A stretch of DNA of 27,478 bases from NCBI GenBank assembly GCA_900618425.1, contig UZAN01047047.1:1-27478 (forward strand), given 5' to 3'. This DNA comes from Echinostoma caproni. Lineage: Eukaryota > Platyhelminthes > Trematoda > Plagiorchiida > Echinostomatidae. Shown here piece after piece: positions 18,840-27,065 of the stretch. A model generated the notes under the pieces. It searched no databases. It was given only the letters and a program-made list of their open reading frames with translations, and was not told the DNA's origin. A program made the position numbers and the translations under genes. Each line of letters opens with the position of its first letter. Position 1 is the first letter of the stretch.

Positions 18840-19290
18840 TCAGCGCACAATCGGAACGTATCCTATGGTCTTTTCCAGGATCTCTCACTCAATCTGTGAA
18901 TTATTTACCTCAGATATGCGTAGTTCAGTGATATTTCTAAAACTTCTCACAATGTAGACTTTGTATACCGTTATAGATTGTTGTTAGGTTGGCTGAAACC
19001 TATGCATCCTTTGCTTTGATTTCAAACATACGAGGAGGAAAGATGCAAGTTAATCCCCGAATCGCTTTCCTAACCAATTCTGATAAATTCAATTTTCATT
19101 TTGGGGACAATGGTTCAGCCACTTACGTGGATATTCAGGTGCAGCTGGAAAACAGATTTAACGCGAACATACATCCTCAGTCAAATGATCATCCTGGTCG
19201 TGTATATCTGTTTCACATTTCATGAATAAAACTTATATAACCGTGCCACTGGACGTCGAACTGCAAAACCTATGCCCACCAACTATACAC
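18840..19290 (-). repeat. Micro-exon array unit D
   Basis: Contains ggtcttttccaggatc (18868), gcgtagttcagtgata, ggctgaaacctatg, tttgatttcaaacatacgaggaggaaagatgca (19015), the 18-nt exon (19127), and the post-exon segment to ccactggacgtcgaactg (19244). Similarity to the other units stops near caactatacacg (19288), where an open frame of different sequence begins. Confidence 0.8.
19127..19144 (-). CDS. 18-nt micro-exon (APEYP)
   Basis: The minus-strand exon CTGCACCTGAATATCCAC lies between aaatctgttttccag and GTAAGTGGCTG. In the common phase it reads CT-GCA-CCT-GAA-TAT-CCA-C, giving A-P-E-Y-P. Relative to the copy at 17436 there is one replacement (GGA to GAA) and one silent change (TAC to TAT). 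Confidence 0.8.
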
Positions 19291-19514
19291 GTTTCCAATA
19301 CACTGTTGATGGAACAGCAAGAATAGCATTGACAACAGCAATGAAAATGACCACGAATACAACAGCAACAACAACAACAGAGCCGTCCTCTGCAGCGAGT
19401 GACAGAAACGAGCAGTCTGAGGATTACAACTCGAAAGAGAAATTTGATCTGTACAAAACGGAACAAGTATTGCAGTGGATCACTGAGGTAAAAATCCAAG
19501 GCAAAAAACATTGA
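19272..19514 (+). CDS. Thr-rich open frame of unknown product
   Basis: An 80-codon plus-strand frame with a Thr/Ala-rich part (T-T-N-T-T-A-T-T-T-T-E-P) and a more protein-like end (S-E-D-Y-N-S-K-E-K-F-D-L-Y-K-T-E, then Q-V-L-Q-W-I). After Q-W-I-T-E there is a weak donor (GAG|GTAAAA). It begins exactly where similarity among the array units stops (about 19288). I recognise no family. It could be an exon of another gene, an inserted element or simple-sequence DNA ((ACA)n) that happens to be open. Confidence 0.3.
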   Translation: MPTNYTRFQYTVDGTARIALTTAMKMTTNTTATTTTEPSSAASDRNEQSEDYNSKEKFDLYKTEQVLQWITEVKIQGKKH

Positions 19515-19669
19515 TCAAATTATGGTTGATTTCGCGAAACCGTGTAAACACGTGCACCGTTTAACCTTCCGATATTTCCATTTGGTAGTTGCTCACATGA
19601 ATGTGAGTGAGAATCCTGCAGAGGTTACTGAAGTTTTCACAATGACGACATAAGTTTTCAATCTGCCAA

Positions 19670-20060
19670 ACAACAATGTGAATAAAAGATTGATGACAAT
19701 AGTTCAGAAACTTACATGCATATCCAGGTGCAGCTGGAACATGGAACATAAAACAGAAACAAAATTAACGAACTCGGATAACTATTATCCGTTTTTCTGG
19801 AGTAGTCGATATCGAAGCAAATGTACATTGAATCGCCACAGGCATATGCGATCAGTTCGAGCAATTTAGTTGGCTACCATTGGTCGAAACACACGAAACA
19901 GGATATTTTTGTGATCACGTGTTTCTCAGTGTACCCACCTTGCGTTAACAGCCATTCAGAACTACGGTCTTTTCCGGGAGCTATCGCTCAATCTGTTTGT
20001 CGTATATCTCCAGTGAAAAGTATATAACTCCAATTTTAGACTTCATATACCGTTATACAC
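19670..20060 (-). repeat. Micro-exon array unit E
   Basis: Contains gatgacaatagttcag, the 18-nt exon (19716), a diverged post-exon segment, ggtcttttccgggagctatcgctcaatctg (19966) and the cataccgttatacacac motif (20045). The order of parts is that of units C and D, with a shorter span. Confidence 0.65.
19716..19733 (-). CDS. 18-nt micro-exon (APGYA)
   Basis: The minus-strand exon CTGCACCTGGATATGCAT lies between ttccatgttccag and GTAAGTTTCTG. In the common phase it reads CT-GCA-CCT-GGA-TAT-GCA-T, giving A-P-G-Y-A. It shares its 5' half with the APGYP copies and its 3' half (GGATATGCAT) with the exon at 23167, so it looks intermediate between the two sub-types. Confidence 0.75.
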
Positions 20061-21390
20061 ACCGCGATAAAAGTATTGCAAACCCATAGATCTTTAGGAT
20101 GTCTCCGCACCCACACGTGCGATTATCACCTATTTTGATAATCTAACCAGAAACCAAATCAAACACCAAACACGGAATGTTATCGAATAATCTCCCATAC
20201 TTAAGAGCTTATATAGGAGAAAAACAGAATTTTTATCCCCATAAAAATATTTCACCTGGAAATTGCTTATTGAAGCCAGTTTTATTCCGAGTACACTTGT
20301 CAATTTCAACTCAAAACGCCTGCACACCTCCTCGGTACACTCTTCGTAAGACTTCGAACCCCGCACGTGTGGATAATATTCCACCTCTCTTTAGTAAGGA
20401 TGCCTGTGGGTCTTTAGTTGTGCAAACTTTGGAGTATTGGTGTACCATGGAATTTCCACACCTGACTCTCAAACTCGAAAGTCACTTAAAGACACTTCAA
20501 TACTCAGTTCAAAGGCGGAAATGCGACGTCCTGGTAACAGTGATCGTAAATTCACGCCACTCGCAACGACCTGGAAGGAACTAGGAAAATAAAACAGTTC
20601 ACTTAATGTTATTGTCAACGTTGGAAGAAGCCCAATGTTAACAAGAAATCCAAAGCTGATGCCGTTCTGAAGATCGGTGTCGGCATATAACAAATAAACA
20701 CTAGGTGTAATCGCTCCTAATTCGCCGGGGTGCAATAATGCAGACGGAAGCAGCTAAAATCCAGTCCTAAAAGAGTTGAACTCGAGAAAAAGCATTGGGA
20801 AAGACACACCCAGATTGCTAAGTATGGCCTGATACGCCGTGAGTCATGTATCGTCCAAGATAGTACCTGAGTTGAACGTTTCGATTCGAATGATATAATA
20901 AACACTTAAAAACATATGTTGAATGAAATCCGAAGAAATGAAAATGCATACAGCTCAAACAACTGTACAAACAGAATAACGTTTATTGTAGGCGGAAGGT
21001 GATACAACTTGGAAGAACAAATTTCATTTTATCTACTTAGGCCAAAAGAAGAAATTCAAATTCGCGGAACCCGATGTGTGAAATCAAAAAAGGACGTGAT
21101 CTTCGGAACGAACGTACTTCCGTAAGCTGATCATGGTTCAAAACTTCGCGACAATACCGCAGTTCATCAGTCGTATCTAGAATCATGCTGGTTATATTTT
21201 CGCGATTTAGGGCAGATATGTGATCTGTTTGCAGCCAAGTTCTCCACCGGATAGAAAACAGTTGGGCTATTCTTACTCCAAAAGGTACACTGAAACTACA
21301 GATCGTACGCCACAGCTAATAAATTAGAAGCACAACTGACTAAGTGGGATAACATCGACAGGGAAATGGTTCAAACTCTGATACGACGTA
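20061..21390. other. No gene recognised
   Basis: Several short open frames exist (for example plus 20177-20584, 135 codons), but none has a motif I recognise. Near 21300-21440 a plus-strand frame (K-W-D-N-I-D-R-E-M) runs into a 37-bp match to the Penelope-like element. No micro-exon with both splice sites was found. Confidence 0.4.
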
Positions 21391-21401
21391 AAAAGTGGCC
21401 T

Positions 21402-21438
21402 CGTTGGGTGAAGTCCATGGTGGTGGAACACTTGATTT
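21402..21438 (+). repeat. 37-bp perfect inverted match to 22524-22560
   Basis: The plus-strand stretch from cgttgggtgaag to cacttgattt is the exact reverse complement of 22524-22560, at the 5' truncated edge of the minus-strand Penelope-like element. The two copies flank the element in inverted orientation. Both are coding remnants (V-V-E-H-L-I) and not terminal repeats of a DNA transposon. Confidence 0.85.
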
Positions 21439-21789
21439 GCGGTTAAATTCTGTTTTTTATTTATTTTCGTTAAAATTGGAGATAGAACCAAAAGAAGACT
21501 AATACTACGAGATGTTGTCATTTTTTTAATCTCTTCATTCGCTGCAACGTAAAACAGTCTGGTATTTATACAATCAAGTTTTGATAACTACAGTGGTAAA
21601 ACGGACAATAGTCAGGGAAGCGGAGTAGAGGGTGGGGTGGGAAATCAGGTCCATGGCAGACTAACTGACTGAGTAAGAAATTTTTGTGCACGTGATATTG
21701 GGTTACGTAACCTGATTAGCATCGCCTCGCTAAACGCCAAAATCCTGGGGTTCGAGCTACGTAATAACGGCTTGAACGACATTTGTGGA

Positions 21790-22089
21790 TCAACGGTGTC
21801 CAGTTGTCATGAAATGTTTTGCGATTGATGACACTTGATTTCTCGTATCGCTTTTACCTTTTAGATTTTGTTGCCTCATCGATTGTACCAACCCCTTGGG
21901 AATATATTTATATATCCGCTGTGCCAGGGGCCGTTTCGTTCTGCCAAGGTAAGTGTCACCGCAACTGCAGGTGAATTGGCAGACAATATGTAAAGCAGAA
22001 TATTTCGGCTGGTTCTGTTTTCGCTTGTCTAAACGAAGTCTTTGGTATACGGTATCAATCCAGGCTGTGCGGCGGGGAACGTTCAACAC
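21790..22089 (-). pseudogene. GIY-YIG endonuclease domain of Penelope-like element
   Basis: A 99-codon open frame containing C-S-C-G-D-T-Y-L-G-R-T-K-R-P-L-A-Q-R-I, the Penelope-type variant of GIY-YIG (usual Y-I/V-G-R-T), followed by Y-I-P-K-G-L and a final A-K-H-F-M-T-T-G-H, which matches the conserved H-x-x-x-x-x-H end. The domain is nearly whole, but its upstream RT is truncated. Confidence 0.8.
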
Positions 22090-22560
22090 AGTGCAGTCTT
22101 GAGCTTTTGAAGCACGTCGTTCATTATATGATCACCCTTAAAGTCGAATCTGAGGAAGATGCTCTTCTTTGGTACTTCGCAGGCGAGATCAATCGATGTC
22201 CTTCGTCTGCTATGCACATCAATAAATTTCTCTAGATAACCGCTATCCAGTAGCGTCCTTCGCAGAAAGACCTCTTCTTCTTGGACAGTGTCAGGGGAGC
22301 ATATATTCCTGGCACAATGGAACAGTCTTCCCCATAACTCTTTTGTGAGCCACAGGGGCGAAACTGGCAGATTGTAAGTATTGACCGCTCCATGTAGTCT
22401 TCCGGTAGACGGATCTTTGCAAGGTTTAATCTAATTGCCTCCTAATTTTTATATCTAAAACATTCAAACAATCATCCGTTCCCACCTCAAGGAAAACAGA
22501 AAGATTGGGATGAATAACGCTAAAAATCAAGTGTTCCACCACCATGGACTTCACCCAACG
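21790..22560 (-). mobile_element. 5'-truncated Penelope-like element with GIY-YIG endonuclease
   Basis: Read on the minus strand from 22560: the end of a Penelope-type RT (L-D-I-K-I-R-R-Q and S-V-Y-R-K-T-T-W-S-G-Q-Y-L), a linker with F-K-G-D-H, and then a GIY-YIG nuclease in frame 22089-21790 (F-T-C-S-C-G-D-T-Y-L-G-R-T-K-R-P-L-A-Q-R-I). The Tyr and Arg of the nuclease core and the preceding Cys pair remain. The RT catalytic part is absent and the frame is broken by stops near 22435, 22320 and 22090, so the copy is inactive. Confidence 0.85.
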
Positions 22561-22905
22561 ATAGTTTATTCGATTTCGATTTCTGGTATTTAGTCCTTAT
22601 GAACATTACTACTTCATTTTGCACACCGGATTTCTACTCCGTTGAACAAATGTATTATATGAAAACTTTAACATATTATATACCAGCTCTCATCCAGAAA
22701 GTACCCACGTGAAGAGATTTAGAATTAACTATTGAATAAATTAGATAGTTCAAGATGAACTCTCGCCACATCAGCTGGTGTTCGGGCAACAACGAGTACC
22801 TAAAAGCTTTAGAAGAACATAACAAATCAATGCACAACTGGATTCCCTTTTTAGGATTTCGTTGATCGCAATCTATGCTTTGTTCATAATGGTGTAAACA
22901 CTCAC

Positions 22906-22923
22906 ATTCATATGGGTATTCAG
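22906..22923 (-). CDS. 18-nt micro-exon (EYPYE)
   Basis: The minus-strand exon CTGAATACCCATATGAAT lies between cactttttttcctag and GTGAGTGTTTAC. In the common phase it reads CT-GAA-TAC-CCA-TAT-GAA-T, giving E-Y-P-Y-E. In the phase where the exon starts at codon position 3 it contains TGA, which rules that phase out for the family. It pairs with 5495 through the duplicated block. Confidence 0.75.
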
Positions 22924-23166
22924 CTAGGAAAAAAAGTGAAATCAAGGACGAATCATTTAGAACTAATAGGTTTGATTATGAGTAGGTGCAAACATTCAAC
23001 AAAGAAAAGTAGACAACCCTAGTCACTCGGTGGGTCGATGATTATCGCTTTTTATCAGCAAGAGAAATGGAGGACCCTGAAAAAGCATTTGTGAATACCT
23101 CATTAGTTTTTATCTGGTGGGTTTGATACCTACCAGTTCAATTGCGATTGAGAGCGAAACACTCAC

Positions 23167-23184
23167 ATGCATATCCGTCCGCAA
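23167..23184 (-). CDS. 18-nt micro-exon (ADGYA)
   Basis: The minus-strand exon TTGCGGACGGATATGCAT lies between atatgtcgtccag and GTGAGTGTTTCG. In the common phase it reads TT-GCG-GAC-GGA-TAT-GCA-T, giving A-D-G-Y-A. It is the most 5' member seen. If the candidate first exon at 24518-24620 splices to it, the junction codon is G+TT (Val) and the frame is kept. The pyrimidine tract is short. Confidence 0.7.
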
Positions 23185-23445
23185 CTGGACGACATATTTA
23201 AGTAAAACACCAATTGTTTACATTACGTCAATTAGAAAGTGGGCATCAGTGCAAACATTCATCAGAACTCATCGAACGACCACGTTCGCCAATTTCTAGC
23301 AAACTTTATCAATGCCAGTGTACGATCAGATTATTGCAGTCATATGCAAGCATTTCCTGTTGATTATTAGACGGGTCTCGATCGTGAGCCATGCTTGCAG
23401 ATGATGCGTTGAGTAAAAATTTGCATCGTTTGATTCAATCTATTG

Positions 23446-23810
23446 GCAAAGGTTAGCGATCAATCCAACACCCTTGACGTGTGACTATCTCTCGATCCGT
23501 CCATCATTCATCTCTGATAGACACAGCGACGTCGTGGATATGTAATGTGGTGGCTGACGTGGATGGGTCCCTCGTTTTCAGGCACCACGGAACATGTGAT
23601 GAAGAGACGTTGGATGTGGTTTAGTTACTTCAAAAAGTGTAGATTTTCGTTCAAAACATTGCCTTGAAACTCATGTTTCAATGGATCTTCCCTACCTGTC
23701 ATGTGTTTGCACGATCTGTTCTGATATTTCGTGATTCAGGCTAGTGGAATAACGTTGGTCAATGAGTTACACGTAAGGGTGTCCTCATATCCCATAGGAA
23801 TCCGGTGATC

Positions 23811-23812
<2 letters not shown>
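23446..23812. other. No gene recognised
   Basis: No coding motif or clear splice-bounded exon. It would be part of intron 1 if the exon at 24518 belongs to the micro-exon gene. Confidence 0.4.
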
Positions 23813-23842
<30 letters not shown>

Positions 23843-24006
23843 TGTATGTATGTATGTATGTATGTATGTATGTGTATGTATGTATGTATGTATGTATGTA
23901 TGTATGTATGTATGTATGTATGTATGTATGTATCTGTATGTATGTATGTATGTATGTATGTATGTATGTATGTATGTATGTATGTATGTATGTATTTATG
24001 TATGCA
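23813..24006. repeat. (TATG)n microsatellite, about 190 bp
   Basis: An almost uninterrupted run of the tetranucleotide TATG with two TG/CTG interruptions (near 23871 and 23934). It is open in several frames on both strands (Tyr-Val-Cys-Met and Ile-His-Thr-Tyr repeats), which are artefacts. Length is likely variable between individuals and may be misassembled. Confidence 0.95.
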
Positions 24007-24517
24007 TGTGTTTTTATATACCTATTTCTGTTGTATACATGTTTGCACATCTGTTTACATATGCATGCTTGTTTATGTATCGACATTAATCGACAAATAA
24101 AAAAATGGAAACTAATGCAGCTGTTTTTGCACCAAAATAATTGTAAGGCATGCCCTTCTCACGCATTTGTAGAACACGACTGGCAACTGGCAATGTTCTT
24201 GCTCGAGGTTTGAGGGTTGAATGCGTTTGAATGACAACATATTTGAATGGACAGCCTTTAAGAGGCACGAAGATGACGCAGTACAAGGCCACCCTGATTT
24301 CAAAGACCGCGACAATGATCTTTTTTCTCGAATCGCCATCACCCCCTACGAGTTGTTCTTTGATCTCTTCTACAGAATCGTCAGTTAGGCTATGCGGCAC
24401 CCTCGAAATGGATTTGGACCAATCGGTGTCGATGGAGAATAGCACCTGTCCAGTCGGGGATCTCCACCATTGTTTGACCATTCATTCGGGGGACAGTTCC
24501 TCTTACCGGTCTCATAC

Positions 24518-24620
24518 CTTCTGATGAGGATTGTAAGCTTCTTGATTTGAACAGTTCCGTTAGGCATTGTTCAGGGGTTGGGTGTGCCGCAAAGATGCAG
24601 AGCAACAGAAAATTGCTCAT
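24518..24620 (-). CDS. Candidate first exon with signal peptide, phase-matched to the micro-exons
   Basis: From the ATG at 24620 (an in-frame stop lies five codons upstream) the minus strand encodes M-S-N-F-L-L-L-C-I-F-A-A-H-P, a short hydrophobic run like a signal peptide, and then a polar stretch. A donor, CAGAAG|GTATGA, follows at 24517, giving 34 codons plus one base. That is the phase needed to enter the 18-nt exons. A TATA-like run lies at 24761-24769, about 145 bp upstream. Schistosome MEGs begin with just such an exon. Against it, the h-region is short, other frames are open here, and there is no homology support. Confidence 0.35.
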
Positions 24621-24826
24621 AAGTGTTTTCTGTTAGTGAGTCAGCATGCTCCATGAAAACTGCTTTGTTATGAAACAACCAACGACAAGTGAACTTCGGT
24701 GATTGGCTGGAACCGCTAATCAATCAAGATGTTTGACAGCAATCCAGCCATAAATCGCTTAATATATATGCATTCCTCGTTTTTTCCTAGATATTTTTTC
24801 ATAGTAAAGGAGTTTCTGAAAGTTTC

Positions 24827-24912
24827 CAGCTGTGTTCTATTTCAATATCTGTGGAATTCCTTTATGAAAGAGAAAACATTACCGGAAGACGGCTTTTTGA
24901 GAATCCAGTACC
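24827..24912 (+). repeat. Dispersed repeat shared with 16779-16872 (inverted)
   Basis: Plus-strand partner of the repeat described at 16779. It lies inside a longer plus-strand open frame (24729-25064, 111 codons). Confidence 0.5.
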
Positions 24913-25064
24913 AAGTTTTATCCTGTGGGGTTACATCATTTTCAACTCTGAAATTGTCTCCGGATTTGCAGATGTCACAACGCTCTTCATCATTGTCATG
25001 CAGTTTTTCGGCGGCGCCGTTTGAAAACGGATGCGTGTTAGTTTGCCCAGAGATCGGCAACTAA
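24842..25064 (-). other. Unidentified open stretch, both strands
   Basis: The minus strand is open for 72 codons with a hydrophilic, protein-like composition (D-N-D-E-E-R-C-D-I-C-K-S-G-D) and an AG (gacagtattag) just upstream at 25065; the plus strand is open over the same stretch for 111 codons. It overlaps the dispersed repeat at 24827-24912, so a transposable-element origin is likely. No family was recognised. Confidence 0.25.
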
Positions 25065-25800
25065 TACTGTCCATTCACGATTTTATCTCCGCAAAGGAGA
25101 ACTGCGGTCTGTTATCGGTTATCACTACATTTAGAACTTCTCGACTGAAACACTTTCTTACAGCTTGCATTGCAATGGATGTCTAGTTTGCCCCATCACG
25201 TTTTACAAGTTCAGTCGCGAATTACAGCTCCGGAACCATAACGAATTATTAAAGGTACTCGTGGTGATCCAGGCTTACGTGATGACGCCTACCCTGGGGA
25301 GGCGCGTTACAGTTAGGGGACACCTGCGATCAATCAAATTTGAAAACTGACGTCAATGACCCGCGTACGCGTCAAGGCTTCGGACTAGACGCCATTGATG
25401 GATCGTGCCAGCTAATCCGAGACCGTGAAAACAGAAGCAGAATTATGCATGCAGTACTACAATGTGATTGATGGAAGCCCAGATAATCAATAGTCTTCTT
25501 TTGTACATATTACTTAATCGCCTTCACTTATTTCTGTAAATGAACTACGAACTACGATTCTTGTGACCTTTTCCTTGCGTCTCAGTAACGTGGAATATTG
25601 CGAGCTCGTGTAATTGCGGTCCAGTGCTTCTGTGGTCCAGTCCGTGATAGATGATTCTTGATTCGTGTACTGTGAATCCTATTGCGTGGTTTGTGTTCCG
25701 AGTTACGTGCGTATTACTACTACTACTATTACGATCATTACAGTGCTATTGAGATGAACAACCAATGATCTGCGATCGAATGGATTTTCAGGTGATCCCG
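25065..25800. other. No gene recognised; leader of the Penelope-like element likely at its end
   Basis: No coding motif before about 25800. The last 250 bp (from about 25540), which contain a short (TAC)n-like run at 25707-25723, probably belong to the 5' part of the Penelope-like element that follows. I looked for a hammerhead ribozyme core here and did not find one. Confidence 0.35.
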
Positions 25801-26059
25801 AAAGGTATATGCATAACATGTCGTCATTAAACCCTAACCGAATACAATTGAAAGCATTGTCATTGGGTTTCATATTTGGGATATCGAATCGAAAGGTAAA
25901 CAGCTTTGAAACTGATGCACAGTTTGAAAAATTGGCTAACCAGTTGAAGAGCTTAGGCCTGTTGCACCAAAAGCAGGATGGTTCAGAGCTAGGTTAGTGG
26001 ATCTGGCTCATCTGCTAAGAGTAACAAAGCGTCATAACTTCATCTTAACATTAGCCCAT

Positions 26060-27056
26060 ATGTAAGCCCTAGAAGAGTTGAGAAAAAACGAAACTGTTGT
26101 GATCTGTCCACCGAACAAGGGATCTGGAGTAGTCATTATTAACAAGGATGAATACATGAGAAAATTGGAGACCGTTCTCAGTGATGCTGACCAATTTCAA
26201 GTGGATCCAAAGAGGGAGGACAATACTGAGGTAACAGAGAAAAACATCAGTGGCTACTTGAAACAGCTTTGGAAAAGAGGAGTGGTTAACACTAGTACCT
26301 TAAATGATCTGAGACCTCATGGAACACGAAAACCACATATTTATGATGTACCAAAGCTTCACAAACCAGGAGTCCCTTTGCACCCTATTCTATCAATGAT
26401 CAACTCGCCTCAGCAGAGATTAGCTCAGTGGTTGGTCAAACAGATCAGTCCCATTAGTACGAAAGTTTCCCATTTCGGGTTGAAAGATTCATTCCACTTG
26501 AAGGATACATTACCTGATGTTGATTACCGCCAATGTTTCCTCGCTTCTTATGATGTTGCTTCGCTATTTACTAACGTACTAGTAAAGGAAGCCGTTGATG
26601 AAGTTTGCAAATATGCCAGTGGAATTGGATTTCAAGCAACTTAATTGAGAGCCCTTTTGAAATCGTGTGTTTTTGATGTTCAGTTTGTCTTCAATGGCAC
26701 GAGCTAGCGTCAGATAGATGAAGTGGCCATGGGAAGCCAACTTGGACCAATCTTAGCTGATAAATTGATGTCGAAGCTTAAGAAAAACATCAAAAGTGAT
26801 CTCAAATCCTCAATGCTTTATCATCGTTATGCCGATGACACTGGAAATAACCTCAAACAAAACAGATGTCATGGTTTTGTTTGAAAAATTAAACGGGATG
26901 TACAACAATATCAAGTTCACTTTGGAATGTAAGACTAATGGTTCGTTACCCTTCCTAGACCTACAACTGAGAAGATTGAAGAGTGATACGCCCCTGACGT
27001 CAATTCATCACAAGTGTGCGTGGAAGGGCCAGTATTTACATTTCCCTCTACAGTAG
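26060..27056 (+). pseudogene. Penelope-type reverse transcriptase, interrupted
   Basis: The frame shows A-L-E-E-L-R-K-N and I-C-P-P-N-K-G-S-G-V-V (26057-26130), D-V-P-K-L-H-K-P-G-V-P-L-H-P-I-L-S-M (about 26346-26400), S-Y-D-V-A-S-L-F-T-N-V (RT motif A, about 26548), and, after a TAA at 26642, R-Q-I-D-E-V-A-M-G-S-Q-L-G-P-I-L-A-D (about 26711-26760) and the catalytic Y-A-D-D at 26828-26839. It then shifts frame to L-F-E-K-L-N-G-M and W-K-G-Q-Y-L-H-F (to 27056). The catalytic residues remain but at least two stops and a frameshift break the gene. Confidence 0.9.
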
Positions 27057-27065
27057 AAGATTGGA

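Larger units (their letters stand above)
22690..23445. repeat. Right copy of the block at 5281-6720
   Basis: Colinear with 5281-5605 and 6345-6700, without the 740-bp segment found in the left copy. It carries two intact micro-exons (22906 and 23167) where the left copy has one intact (5495) and one broken (6516). It lies about 17 kb from the left copy in the same orientation. Confidence 0.8.

Noticed and set aside
3436..23184. CRISPR-like array: short conserved repeats at intervals
   Set aside because: Spacing runs from hundreds to thousands of bases, the flanks are themselves duplicated, and the sequence is clearly eukaryotic with splice sites around each repeat.
23805..24213. Long open frames on both strands (up to 131 codons) with Cys-Met-Tyr-Val or Ile-His-Thr-Tyr repeats
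   Set aside because: They are translations of the (TATG)n microsatellite, open in several frames at once, and have no start context or homology.
24522..24560. Hammerhead ribozyme core (CTGATGAG) near a Penelope-like element
   Set aside because: No GAAA follows at a suitable distance and no stems were found. The same check failed at 2695 and 2375 on the minus strand.
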